From the NCBI GenBank assembly GCA_009823395.1, contig CM020509.1, forward strand, positions 11,645,001 through 11,709,000: a DNA stretch of 64,000 nt. Direction: 5' to 3'. This stretch comes from Thamnaconus septentrionalis. Its lineage: Eukaryota; Chordata; Actinopteri; Tetraodontiformes; Monacanthidae. Under the pieces are notes generated by a model, which saw only the letters and a program-made list of their open reading frames with translations, ran no database searches and was not told the DNA's origin. Positions 18,101 through 28,900 of this stretch are shown here, piece after piece (within the stretch, counting starts at the first letter, position 1; each line of letters opens with the position of its first letter). The translations under genes and the position numbers were made by a program.

Positions 18101-18884
18101 AGCAAACAATGCTTCTGCCGTTTTTTTTATTCCTCCAGGAAGTCATGCGGTTTTATTCATGCTTAATTTAATTTATTTACAGTGTTTGGGCTTCAATGGT
18201 TGATGCATCATCCGTGGATCATTCTTTTCCACACGCGGGGAAGACGGCATCCTATTATTTTTGTTATTTTCCCATTAAAACCGCAGGAAAACATCAAAGG
18301 CGGAATGATTTAATTAAGAATGTAGCGGGTGTGTGTACCGCTGTCTGCATTTTGCAAATAACTCTTTGCAGAGAAGAAGAGACTTATCAGGCCCATACAG
18401 ACATCGCTGCACACCTCAAAAGGAAGCGGCGTTGACACGCGGACGGGGAAAATACATGTTTCTCCCAGACAGAATTATCCACTTCACAGGTATTTTTCAG
18501 TTTACACGTTACAGCTTGGAACATTAATACCCTTTCTTCTTCTGCCAGAGGAGTTTACAATTCTTCAGTGTTCCCTGTGAAGTGTTAAAGAGTGAGGAAA
18601 TAGATGGAGAAGCAAGAGTCGTCAATGGCTTCCTGCTGTTGTTTTACTTTTACACACATAATTTCATTTGCATTGCTGATTTTGTTTCCTTCTCATTTTT
18701 TTATTTTTATTTTTTGTTTTGCCGGAAAAGTGTTAAAATAAAAAAAATAAAAAAAATGGTTGTTGTTCTCTCCACCATCCCCATCTCGCCATTCAGACTT
18801 TGAAAAATGTTCATCAGCGCTCGTGGCGTGGTAAACACGGCGCTCACCTCTGTAAAAATCATTGTCATATGTCCAACTGGAATA

Positions 18885-18886
<2 letters not shown>
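15161..18886. other. intronic non-coding DNA with CNE-like patches
   Basis: No exon is supported. About 15900-16080 has an even base mix with GCTATAATTACAG and AAAAGTGGCCAATATGAA blocks and looks CNE-like. A (TGC)n(CGC)n compound tract lies at about 16139-16173. The remainder is AT-rich with short homopolymers. Confidence 0.45.
16139..16173. repeat. (TGC)n(CGC)n compound trinucleotide tract
   Basis: TGC units pass directly into CGC units. No coding exon surrounds it. Confidence 0.85.
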
Positions 18887-18915
<29 letters not shown>

Positions 18916-18931
18916 AAGAAGAAGAAGAAGA
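18887..18931. repeat. (GAA)15 microsatellite
   Basis: About 45 bases of pure GAA/AGA. It is a homopurine tract able to form triplex DNA. Confidence 0.95.
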
Positions 18932-19125
18932 GCCTGCTGGAGCATGCAGGACACTTTAAATGATAATTGCCTGGCCATGCAGATGAAAGAGCAAAAAAGG
19001 AAATTTCTCTATCAAGCAGCGAGTGATGAAAATAAAGGGCCTGGGAGCCGACACCTTCCTCGGCTCTGTAATCCTGGAGCACTTTATTGAGATTGTTTCA
19101 GCCATGCAGACAGTTTGTTTAAGTG

Positions 19126-19126
<1 letters not shown>

Positions 19127-19166
<40 letters not shown>
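19127..19166. repeat. (CA)20 microsatellite
   Basis: About 20 uninterrupted CA units in non-coding DNA. Confidence 0.95.
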
Positions 19167-19171
<5 letters not shown>

Positions 19172-22100
19172 AATGTCCTGGATGACACGCCGCATCTGAA
19201 TATGTTTCTGAGATGGATTATGAATAGAAATGACGGGGGTCAGATGCTTACAAATAAGAAAATTATCTGATTCTCGCTGTTTGTCAGAGACGGACGCCTT
19301 TCTTAGCCTGCCTTTCCTCTGAGTCTGTTTCCCTTCCTGTAAATAAGTGCGTCTGTAAATACAAGTGGATGTGTGGGCGAGCACTGGAGGAGAGATAATA
19401 AAAGGTGGGGGCGGGGGAAAAACCCCCTGCTACATCCCTTCTACAGGAAACTATTAGAGGTTGATGCCCGACATAAAGTCAGTTCTTTAGACCCGCCATC
19501 CGCCATAAATGCCTTCTTCCTTGTTGTGTGGACAACTTGCAGATAAAGTAGTGTGACCCTGCGCGAGCTGCGATAATAAAAGTGAAATACACCAAAAATC
19601 TGTCCACTCGGAATTATAATGAAAAAGCTAAAAAAAGAAGAAAAAAATGACAGAGGAAGCACAGAGGAGAGACGGTAACAAAAGCAACCGGAGGAATAGA
19701 AGTGAGAGGAAATAATTACTGTTTTTCCTCCTAGAGGTGGCACTCCCAACCAATTTAATATCACATTTGAGTTTTGTTGCCACACTTCTCCTCTAAGACA
19801 ACATTTCAGAGCTAGAAAGCTTCTGCTGCTGTGGTCTCAATGCCATGTTTTCTTTTTTTCAATATAGAGAGAAAAACACTAAAGCAAGAGTCATTCCTCC
19901 AAAGATGTTGAAAGAGAGGAAAAAGAACATTTAAATGTGAACATCTTAAGAAAAACACCTTCATACTGTGACTGATTTTATGATGTCTTTTGCAGAATAC
20001 ATTGAAAAGGGGGGTTTGGAAATGGTGCATTTTTCTAATAAGACCAACGAAATGTTAAGTAACCAGCTGCACCACCAGTAGCTCAACACAACTCTACCAA
20101 CGGGAACAGACTCACAGCGGTGACAAACTTGCCCTCTAAACTACAGCATGGGAGTGATTCACCCAATGTGTGTGTGTGTGTGTGTTTGTGCCTTTGCGCG
20201 TGTCGCCGCACAGCGGTTGCCGCGACGCAGAAATTGTTGTAAGAAATTGTTAAATCGCCCCGCGTTCTTTTTTAAGACACGACAGCCTTCGGCGGGGGTT
20301 AATGGCGACCTTCTTCATCTTCATCTTCTTCAATCAGCATTAGCCGTCGGCTCCGAGCTATCGACTGACGATTCGCTGCGGAGCAATCTCCGCTCCGGCT
20401 CTGAAAATGAAAGGCGGCGGCGGGGAAAAAAAAAAAAGCAGCGGTTGACGACGTGAGGCAGACACTCAGTTGATTGGCACCTCATTGAGTCTGGCAGGGG
20501 AGCCTTTGATTGCGCTGGCTGTCAATATCGCGTAATTGTTTTTCTTACATACATGGTGCCCCGTTATTTATTTTTTTTATTTGCTTAACCCCCAAATACC
20601 CCCCGCCACTCCTCTGCTGCTTTCTGCTTCCATTTACCCATGTTACATTTTCAGTTATCCACCCTTCACCTCTTATTTGGTTTTTTTTCACGCCTTGTGC
20701 CGCTTCCCCCGCCCCCCATGAAGTTATGCGGCTGCACTCGCTCTTTGTCAGCCCTATGAGCAAACAGCGGTGCTTGTTAACTGCCCTTACACAATGTGTC
20801 ATCATAACATCGGTGCATTAGAATTCACCGGCCGTAGTTGACAGCCAGATTAGCCGCATATGGCTGTAAATCTGTCCTTCACAGCTACCCGGGGCTGAAT
20901 CCCAGACGCAAGTTATGCCTCCGTGCTTGAATTGGGCCCTTTCAATTAACACATTAAGCGTGTCACTGAAATTTGTCTTTGCCGGAAAAAAAACCCAGAA
21001 GGGCCAGGCTGAGTGTGCAGCAAGGCTAAAATTGAAGTTTGGAATTATTTTTGAATGGCACTCGGAAACTTTTCAGGGTTGTGAGCGCAACGCTGTTTCT
21101 CCTCGACCCCGAGTTCGCAGGAGAAGACAGGGTTTAATTGGAAATGAAACTGTCTACCTGGTATTTGGGAAATAATTAGCAATATCAATGCAGCGCAAGG
21201 ACACGGCGGGGATGATGAAAAATAAAAAAAGGGAAAAAAAACGGGTATCAGCGCTACATAAAAATGGCAGACCGGTGGCATGTCATCAATTCCAGCGAAT
21301 TGAATGTCACTGTGATTGACTGGACTTGACTCAGCGTGTCACTCTTGAAACTCAAACAAGTAATGCAAAAAAGAGATACAGAGACGCTCTCGGACGTTTC
21401 AGGGACCCTTTTTTATTTGCCTTGATAGCACAAATGTGTCAAGATGACGAGCCTTAAAGCTCCCATATGATTAAAAACATTCACCTTCGTCTGTATCTTG
21501 CTGTCCACCCCCCAAAAAAAATGTCTATGTCGACAAACTCCATGAGCGTTAGAAAATGCTACTCTTTACCTATGTTCTTATCACCTTGTTTCTATCCCTT
21601 TACAAGGATGTAGACGGTCCAAGCAAAGCATTTGATTGGCTTGGCCCAATCCCATGACCTCCCTTGTCCAAACACATGTCCATTTCGTACAATTGTTAAT
21701 GTTAATGTTAATGTTTTTGTATAACGTGCCCTTTGTCTAGTAAAGATCAAGCTGTGGGGTGAATTATTTAGCCTCAATCATTGTTGAAGCAAAGGATTTC
21801 CAGTGGAAAAAAAATCAACTGTTCGATTTTTCCCAGAATCCCTTCCAAATCTGGAGCCACGGCAACAACTGCAAATATTTGAACATTTTTACAACAATTT
21901 TATATTTGCAAAGCATTTTGTTGTCTTGACACTGAATGTCCTTGCATTGGACTACAGTCCTTTCCTTCACAACAACCACAGAAGCAATTGTGTCGTGGCA
22001 CTCCGTTTGGCTGATGCTAGCTCAGTGTTAACATTATTTGTGCTGTAAATGAGGGACGAGAGCTTCTGGAAGACATGATTGACCTTCTGAAGGTTCAGCG

Positions 22101-25100
22101 TGAGAAGGAAAAGTGAAAAGAGGGTCTAACGTAGGACCTTTAGCCAAGAGGCCAGAAAAGGTTCATAGAAACTGAGTGTGTCGCTCAGACACCCACCATT
22201 GAGGATGCATGGCTTCAGGAATCATCTGCTAGCTACCGTCTCCCACTACCTGTAAAACAAACCCTGGCAACCTTCAGCCCTAAAAGACTCCACAAGTCAC
22301 TCCCGTGGAGCGCAACATTCCTGCGCCAGTTAATAAAGGGGAAATGAATTGTATCAATGTTGCTGTCTTTGCTCATGGTGAATAGGAAATTATCATAGAG
22401 ATGGGTATTGGGTGCCTTCACACTCTGAATTGCATGGAGAGAGAAGCTCTTTTCCTCCACTGCCGCGCAACCTCGCTAACACGCCTGCACGCACACACAC
22501 ATGCACACAGAGGAGTGCAGCGGCTTGAATAAAAAAAAAAAACCTGCGGCAGGAGGAAATTGGCTATAGTGATGTCATCGTAGCCACGGTGGCGCTGGTT
22601 GGCATTAAGGTGTGTCAAGAAGCCCCTCGCAATTTTCTCCCAAACACTCGGACATGTCCGTGACATTTATTTTTTTTTTAGTGTTTTTCTTTAAAAAAAA
22701 AAACAAAAAAACACTCTTTATCTTGATGGTGTCCCTCAGCTCACTCAGTCAATGCCAGAGTGCAGGCAGTGGAAATGCGGCGTACCTTTGGCTCCGCCGT
22801 GTTGGAGGAGGCAGTAACAAGTGACACAGAGAGGACGGCACCGGGGTCACCGTGTACAAGCGTCCTCCAGGGCCTGACAGCCGCGCCGAATCAAACGTGC
22901 CGGGTGTGAATATCTGATAGTTGACGCTTTAGGCAAAGAGCAGCATAAAAAGCACAGAGGTCAGCGGGTTGCCACTCTCTGCCGCAGTGTTTCACCCTCC
23001 TCTGTGGACTGTTGCAGCCACTGGAGCATTCTCCTCATCACGAGCGGCGGAACACAATCAGCGGGCCCCACTTTCTGCTTTTGCCCTTTTATTTTCTTAG
23101 ATTTCCTTTTATTTATTTCATTTTTTCATTGTTTCCTCTCGAGAATATCCAGAGGCCAAACTGCAGCGGCTCCATTATGTATTCAGAAAGCAAAGGAAAA
23201 TGCAAGAAAGTGGAACAGCGGGGAAAGATACTTGACATAAACGACTCGTATTACTTTTAGGAAGAAAACATTAGATTATTAGTCTTTGAATGTCAGGTTT
23301 AACCTGCCTCTTTTTGATCTGGATACCGGCATCAAACATGCTGCCACACCAGCAGCTTTTTTCTTTTAATTGTGCGACGATGTTAATTGGGTTTTTTCTG
23401 TGCATGTCTTCCCTCCCCTTGCATTCTGCGCATTCACTTTCAGGTGTAAAGAGTTCTGATCCCTGTGGAGTTTAAAGCTTAAGGTGAAGTGTTGAGGCTA
23501 TATGATGAGTTTCCCCAGAGGCACAAATCAAGCTTGAGGGTTTTGAGATATTTCCCAAAATCCCTTCCAAATTTGTAGCTCCGGCCACCAATTGAATGTT
23601 GTTTGCCCTCCAGTAACGGACGTGTTTAAATCAGTTGTTCCAAACTTTTTTGGCCCAAGGCACCCGGGTGAAGATTTCTTTATTTCGTCCGTTGTCAACA
23701 CTAAATTGCACTCTCCACAGTTTCCACAGTACGCGTGACATATTTTTACTATTACACTTAGCTTTTATGTATATCCGTATCCCTGTGTATATCATTTTTG
23801 GCACATATTTTTAACGTTGATCTCCAACCCCATTTGATGACAGGACGGCGAGCTGCAGCACACTGGCACACACAGAGGAATAAAAACACTGCTTAGTTTA
23901 AACCATCACACGGCCGACGACACAACTTGCTACTGAAGAAGCTGCTGCGGAGCCACGGAGCCACTGCACCTGATGGCTCAGTTCGAAACATTCAACAGAG
24001 TTCCATTCAAATTGCACTGGGCCCTTGGAGGCTCCCAGTACAGTGGCACTTATTTGAACTCAAATAAATTCAGCAATAAAGCCACAGCTATTTTGGGCAC
24101 CAAATCATATTTGGTCCCAAACAGTTCCATGTTGGAATTTCCAACTTGTTCCCCCTTCCTTTTTTTTTCCTGCATCATTCATGAGCAGCACTTTGTGCCC
24201 ATTTTTGTTTTTGTCCCTGCGACTGCCGTTTCATCCTCTCCGGTGCTCTCTCCCGCTTCCCGCGTCCATCCGGATCCATCTATTGCCAGTGTTGTCTGAC
24301 AATGTCTGCACTCACAACAGCCCAAATGAAGTACGCGGGTGACAGAAACATTAACGCGAGCCACTGAGTGCCGCCGGGATTTCAGCGAGAGCTTTCCTGC
24401 CGGCGGGGCCCGGAGGAGTAAAAAGGCACATCTGAACTTTCAGCTGCCGGTGGAGGATTGTGACAGTCGTCATCAAAACACCCAAAGTAAAGCTGTGATT
24501 TATTGAATGTGCTGCGCTTCCCCGTTTGCCCGGCGATGCATTAGGATATATGACTTCCCCATTTTTGCTCTCAAGAACACGGCCATGCAAATGAATTAAA
24601 CATGTTAAGCAGGGACAGGTCTTTCTCTGAAAGCCTTACCCTTTTCATGATAACCCCTTTTTAGACATTCAGTGGACTTATCACAGCGTATAAATAGGAC
24701 AGAATTCATTATTCAGGGGAGGTTTTGGTGAAAAATTAATAGTTGTCCCCGGAGGAGGTTCTGTGGCATTCCGTAAAAGGAAAACCTTTAAAGTGTACAT
24801 GCGCCGGGGTGGGATCTGCAGACAGTCTGGCCCTCATCCCAAACCCTCAGCGTGCAATTCGGTGAATTGATATTCCAAATATATGTTTGCGGTGCCCTAA
24901 CAGCTGTGACTAATACCTCACCCTGTCTGCATTCATGCCTGAGCTGCCCTCAAAATATTTTGCAGAGAACACGAATAAAAAGGAGGGGGCAGCGGGGGAG
25001 GGAAAGCATTACTGTGTCTGCTCCCAACACCTCTTATAGATTACTGCCAACATAACATTGCTACTTGACTTCGCTTTTCTCTCTGACTAAACTCAAATAA

Positions 25101-25106
25101 GTTCAC
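19167..25106. other. intronic non-coding DNA
   Basis: No exon is supported. It holds scattered homopolymers, a short (GTTAAT)n at about 21696-21714, a 44-base similarity pair (21825 and 23546), a hAT-like fragment at 23632 and a CNE-like patch at about 24480-24610 with ATGCAAAT at 24585-24592. Confidence 0.5.
23632..23700 (+). mobile_element. hAT-like transposon fragment
   Basis: The text CAGTTGTTCCAAACTTTTTT then GGCCCAAGGCACCC matches the left terminus typical of hAT/Charlie-type elements as I remember it. No matching right end or target duplication could be found, so this is probably a remnant; its far boundary is unknown. Confidence 0.5.
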
Positions 25107-25453
25107 TTAAAGGTCTACCATGTAATATCTGGAGATTTTTAAGAATCAAGTGACATCAAGTGGTTACATATTAGACTGCAGCGTCTTTCGCTCTCTCTCC
25201 CCCTTCTGAGCTTGCCAGTGAGCTACGGTGGCCTGCGCACCCAAACCTCGATACCATGTCCACCCTCTTCTTTGTTGGTTTATTTGAAGTATATTCTTAT
25301 ATATATGAGAACCATTCTAAGGGTAGGAAAACCAAATTACTTTTATTGTACTGTGATTATACCCTTTTATTTATGTATTTATATGCATTATATTAAGGTT
25401 TTACCAATATAAAAATCATAAATCAAGCCAAATATTACACACTGGGCCTTTAA
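25107..25453. mobile_element. 347-bp TTAA-flanked MITE, piggyBac-like
   Basis: The element is bounded by TTAA at 25107-25110 and 25450-25453. The left end TTAAAGGTCTACCATGTAAT and the inverted right end TTAAAGGCCCAGTGTGTAAT agree at about 20 of 26 terminal bases. An inner CATCAAGTGGT and AGACTGCAG block matches the plan of the fragment at 5058. It has no coding capacity. TTAA target use suggests mobilisation by a piggyBac-type transposase; this is inferred. Confidence 0.7.
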
Positions 25454-26603
25454 TAATGGAAACATGCAAAATAGCAGCAAACCAGAGGATGGCGTGGCAG
25501 GTCCTCCCCCTTCAGCCCGCCGACGTGGGAGATGACAGTTTTCCAGCATGCTAACATCGCTCGGGTGCTGAAATCCAGCCGCCGCCGAGTGGCTTTCAGT
25601 CTGCCAGTTATCTGGTGAAAGATGGGGCCTCGCCGTGCCTTTTGTATCGGCGCCCTATCTGGCGGGCCACAGAGGCAATAACTGTAATGTATGGCGAAGG
25701 GAAAACAGAGCTAATCATCAATGACTGGGAGATATATAGCCCACGCAGCGGCACCTTGTTTATTACCCTCCGCTCCCCTCCTGCCGCCCAACACGTCGCC
25801 GCCGCATCCGAGCGCTTCCTCAATGTTAATTTGATTCACTCTTGTTTCCCATAATAATTGGGGCCACGGGTCATCGTGATGGATTCGCCTCGAACATGAC
25901 ATCAGGATGTAGCGCGACGCCAGCAGCTGGCTCGCACGGTTGACGACGCCGGCACAGCGCCGGGCGTTTTCTTTTCTTTTTTTCATTTTATTTTATTCTA
26001 TCACCCACATCCCAAAAAACATCCAGCGGTTGCAAGCAACAGGTTTTTAATACTTCTAGCATCAGCATCAGCGGCGGCGGAGGCGGGTAGCGCTCTTGCT
26101 TTCACATCAGCCTCTGATGTGATTTAAAAAGGGAAGCTAAGAATGTAATAAGTGACATTTTATATTTTTAGATCAAAGTCATTTCCTCAAAACTCGCAGT
26201 TATTTGGATACTATTCCTCCCGGAACACTCCAATCTTCTCGCAAATATCAGACGGCTTTGTCAGGTCCCAGGTAATCACTCTCCTTCCTTCTCTCTTTAA
26301 GCCCTCTCAAAGATTTCTCACTTCCTTTCCTGTTTTGTATTCTGCTTTTTTTTTTTTGTTTGTCTTATGTCCCCCCCAACCGCCTCATTTCTCACACCCG
26401 ACGTTATCCGTGCAGTATGGACAGACTTCCATGTGTCTTATAAATATGCATTTATGTAATGCTTCCCCGCCTCGTCTGAATGCTCACCTGCAGTAAATAA
26501 ACAGCGTGGTGGAGTGTTTTCTCACAAAGGGACACAAAAGGGGGAAAGAATGAATGACTGGCAACGTGTCAGATTTTTGAAAGTGAGAGCACCGCTTTTT
26601 GTC

Positions 26604-26606
<3 letters not shown>
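25454..26606. other. intronic non-coding DNA
   Basis: A GC-richer block at 25490-25970 is followed by AT-rich sequence. Overlapping frames on both strands show no recognisable products. Confidence 0.5.

Positions 26607-26640
<34 letters not shown>
26607..26640. repeat. (GT)n microsatellite
   Basis: About 30 bases of GT alternation, followed by a short GC-alternating stretch. Confidence 0.93.
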
Positions 26641-26641
<1 letters not shown>

Positions 26642-26818
26642 GGCGGGCGCGCGCGCGTCGTGTCCTCTCCCACCCATTGGAACCCGTTGCCCCCTGTTCT
26701 GCGGTGATGAGCGCTGATTGCAGATTGTTTTGGAGTTTGCACCTCTCATCTATCTGGCCCCTGCTGCCAATTTGGCCGGGCCTGATTGTGTTGTTGGTGA
26801 CACTAGCGTCTTGTCCTC

Positions 26819-26850
26819 GGGGGGAGGGAACTTGGGGGGGGGGGGGGGTA
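26819..26850 (+). repeat. G-run cluster
   Basis: A GGGGGGAGGG run is followed by an uninterrupted run of more than ten G. Three or more close G-runs could fold as a G-quadruplex in single-stranded form. Confidence 0.7.
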
Positions 26851-26899
26851 GTGGCCCACACATAATGAAGAGAGATGTAATCAACCAATGTCGCACACC

Positions 26900-28900
26900 T
26901 AGAGGAAAGGAAATAAAGAAAAAAGAAAAGAAGAGCACAACAAGAAGAGTGGAGCGCGGCCGGTGGACGCGGGTTCCCGCCACAGATGGAAATCAGCCTC
27001 GCGTTTGTTTGCGGAGCGACGGGGAAATTTGTGTTTTCTCCGCTCTGTCCTTTTTTGTACACAAAGGTAATTTTCGGCATAAAGGATTTTACATTAACCT
27101 AAGTTTGTGCACCCGTCGTCTCTTCTCAATGGCCGCCCGGAGCCGCGACACGCTTTCAAGGAACAATGGCGGCGGAGGAGGAAAGCGGCTCCGCCGGCGG
27201 CGGGCGCCGCCTCTGCCACGCCGCGCACTTTGTCCCCTCTGTGCGCTCTGTCATTTGTTTTGGTGTTCTAATCTCAGCCAAGTCAATAATATTCTTTGTT
27301 GTCTGAAATTGTGTGTCGGGAACAAAAAGGTAAAAAAAAAAAAGGCGGGGGGCCGGGGGGGTTCTCCTTTTGTTGGAAGTACCTGCTGTCTGTGACTTTT
27401 CACTCTCTTTCTCTTGCTCTCTAAGGCTCCCAGATAAAGTAATCATTAGATGTTGTTTTCTGCCTGCAATTACTTTCAGTTACAATGGGTCAAGCACTGA
27501 GAAAGCAAGAAAAGGGGTCGGGAGGGAAGACAAGGCTAGATGGATTACAGACGAGGAGCCCTATAGGTCCCACGAGTGCTGATAAATACGTATGTGGCCG
27601 GCGTGCGGCTGGAGTCTCAGTAAATGCGTCAAAAGTAATTAGTGTGGTGTGTGCGTGTGTGTGCGTGTCTGCGTGTTTGAGAGACAGAGACGAGCGAGCC
27701 AGCTGCTGTCTTTTTGGGATCACAGTCTTTTTTTTAAAGACGGGAGGGGGGGAGAAAAGCCGTTCATCGCATTTCAAATGATTAGAGGGACGAGTAGCGA
27801 TAGCATTAGCATGTTCCGCTTCTTCCTGCCTCCAGCTGAACAATAATCCTTTTCTTGGATGTGCGTTTTTATAAAGTGTTGACTGACTGTTTTTCGAGTC
27901 ATACGAGTCACGGAGTCAGTCCCCCTCACGGTGTGTGGAAATCCTTCGGCGCCCGCCAGCTCCGCCCTCCCCACGAGCCGCCGGCCAAGTTGCCGTCTCA
28001 TTCGCGAGTTGCGCCGCAGTTTAGCCACCGAGTGATTCGCGAGTTTGCAGCTCAGCTGAAACAAGAAACCGTAGCTGTTGCTTTTCACACTTATCCCCCC
28101 CCCTCTCCATCCCGTCTTTGCGGTGAGTCAGCTCGAGGTGGCGGAGACGAGGCAGCGGATGAGTTAATGGGGACGAGAAACTCATGACTCACGAGTCGGC
28201 GAAGTGACTCACGATTCATTCGCGTTCCGTTCCTCCGCCTTTTGTTCCGAGCACTTGCCAGACGGGACGGACAGCTGCTCGCAGGTCTTCGGCCACACTG
28301 TCACTCATTACGGCGAGCAGTTTTATCGCAATGTTTCACCGTGAAAATCTCTCGGAATTCAACAGACGGCGCCGGCTGCTCCGGCACCGTCCTGATTCAT
28401 GTCAGTCAACGCGGCACCGCTGACCTCTGCCGCACGCTTGACCGCTGCCGTTCAAAAAAAGCAAGGTTTTTTTTCTTTTCTTATTTTTATTATAGCTTTA
28501 ATGGAATATCCACTTCCTGCTCCACGCCCTTGTCAGCCTGTGACAATGACACTTCTTATTGCCTGCCGCCAGAGGGATTAGACTCTCCGCTGATAAAAGC
28601 AAAGAAGAATTTTGACGCGACGGGGAGACAAGTTCATTTTCACACACGTTGTCACAGAGACGAGGGGGGTTGTGGTGGGGGGGAGTCGGCCAAGACGCTC
28701 TTTGAGCTTGCCCGTTCCTGTTTACCACGGGAATAACAAAGCTTTCAAGATCTTCCCGAGCACGGCCGGATCCGGGTTTTCGTCAGCCGACTTTCGTAAA
28801 CTTCCATCTCGGCGGCAAATGTGAATTTGCGTACGACTCAGCATTATTAAAGCTATAAATCAGCCGGGAATGTGAGGCGGTGTCACAAACGGCAGACGGG
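26900..28900. other. CpG-rich zone, possible CpG island
   Basis: CpG is frequent across about 2 kb, densest at 27120-27240 and 27940-28400. Two ATGs in good context occur (27129, and 27166 in AACAATGGCGG), opening an Arg/Pro-rich frame and a 46-codon frame. Neither resembles a known protein. The zone could be an internal promoter or simply GC-rich intron; the sequence does not decide. Confidence 0.35.
27896..28211. promoter_or_regulatory. cluster of GAGTCA / AP-1-like motifs
   Basis: GAGTCA occurs three times within 23 bases (27896, 27905, 27913). Exact AP-1 consensus heptamers TGA(G/C)TCA then follow at 28124-28130, 28185-28191 and 28205-28211. Related CGCGAGTT words lie between. The sites are seen directly; function as an enhancer is inferred. 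Confidence 0.4.

Noticed and set aside
21696..21714. Telomere-like (GTTAAT)n
   Set aside because: The unit differs from vertebrate TTAGGG and only about three copies are present; it is a short simple repeat.
26484..27080. 198-codon minus-strand frame
   Set aside because: It includes a His/Thr stretch made by the GT/CA microsatellite.
26718..27395. 225-codon + strand frame
   Set aside because: It crosses a poly-G run and A-runs and contains no recognisable domain; open length is explained by GC-rich, stop-poor sequence.
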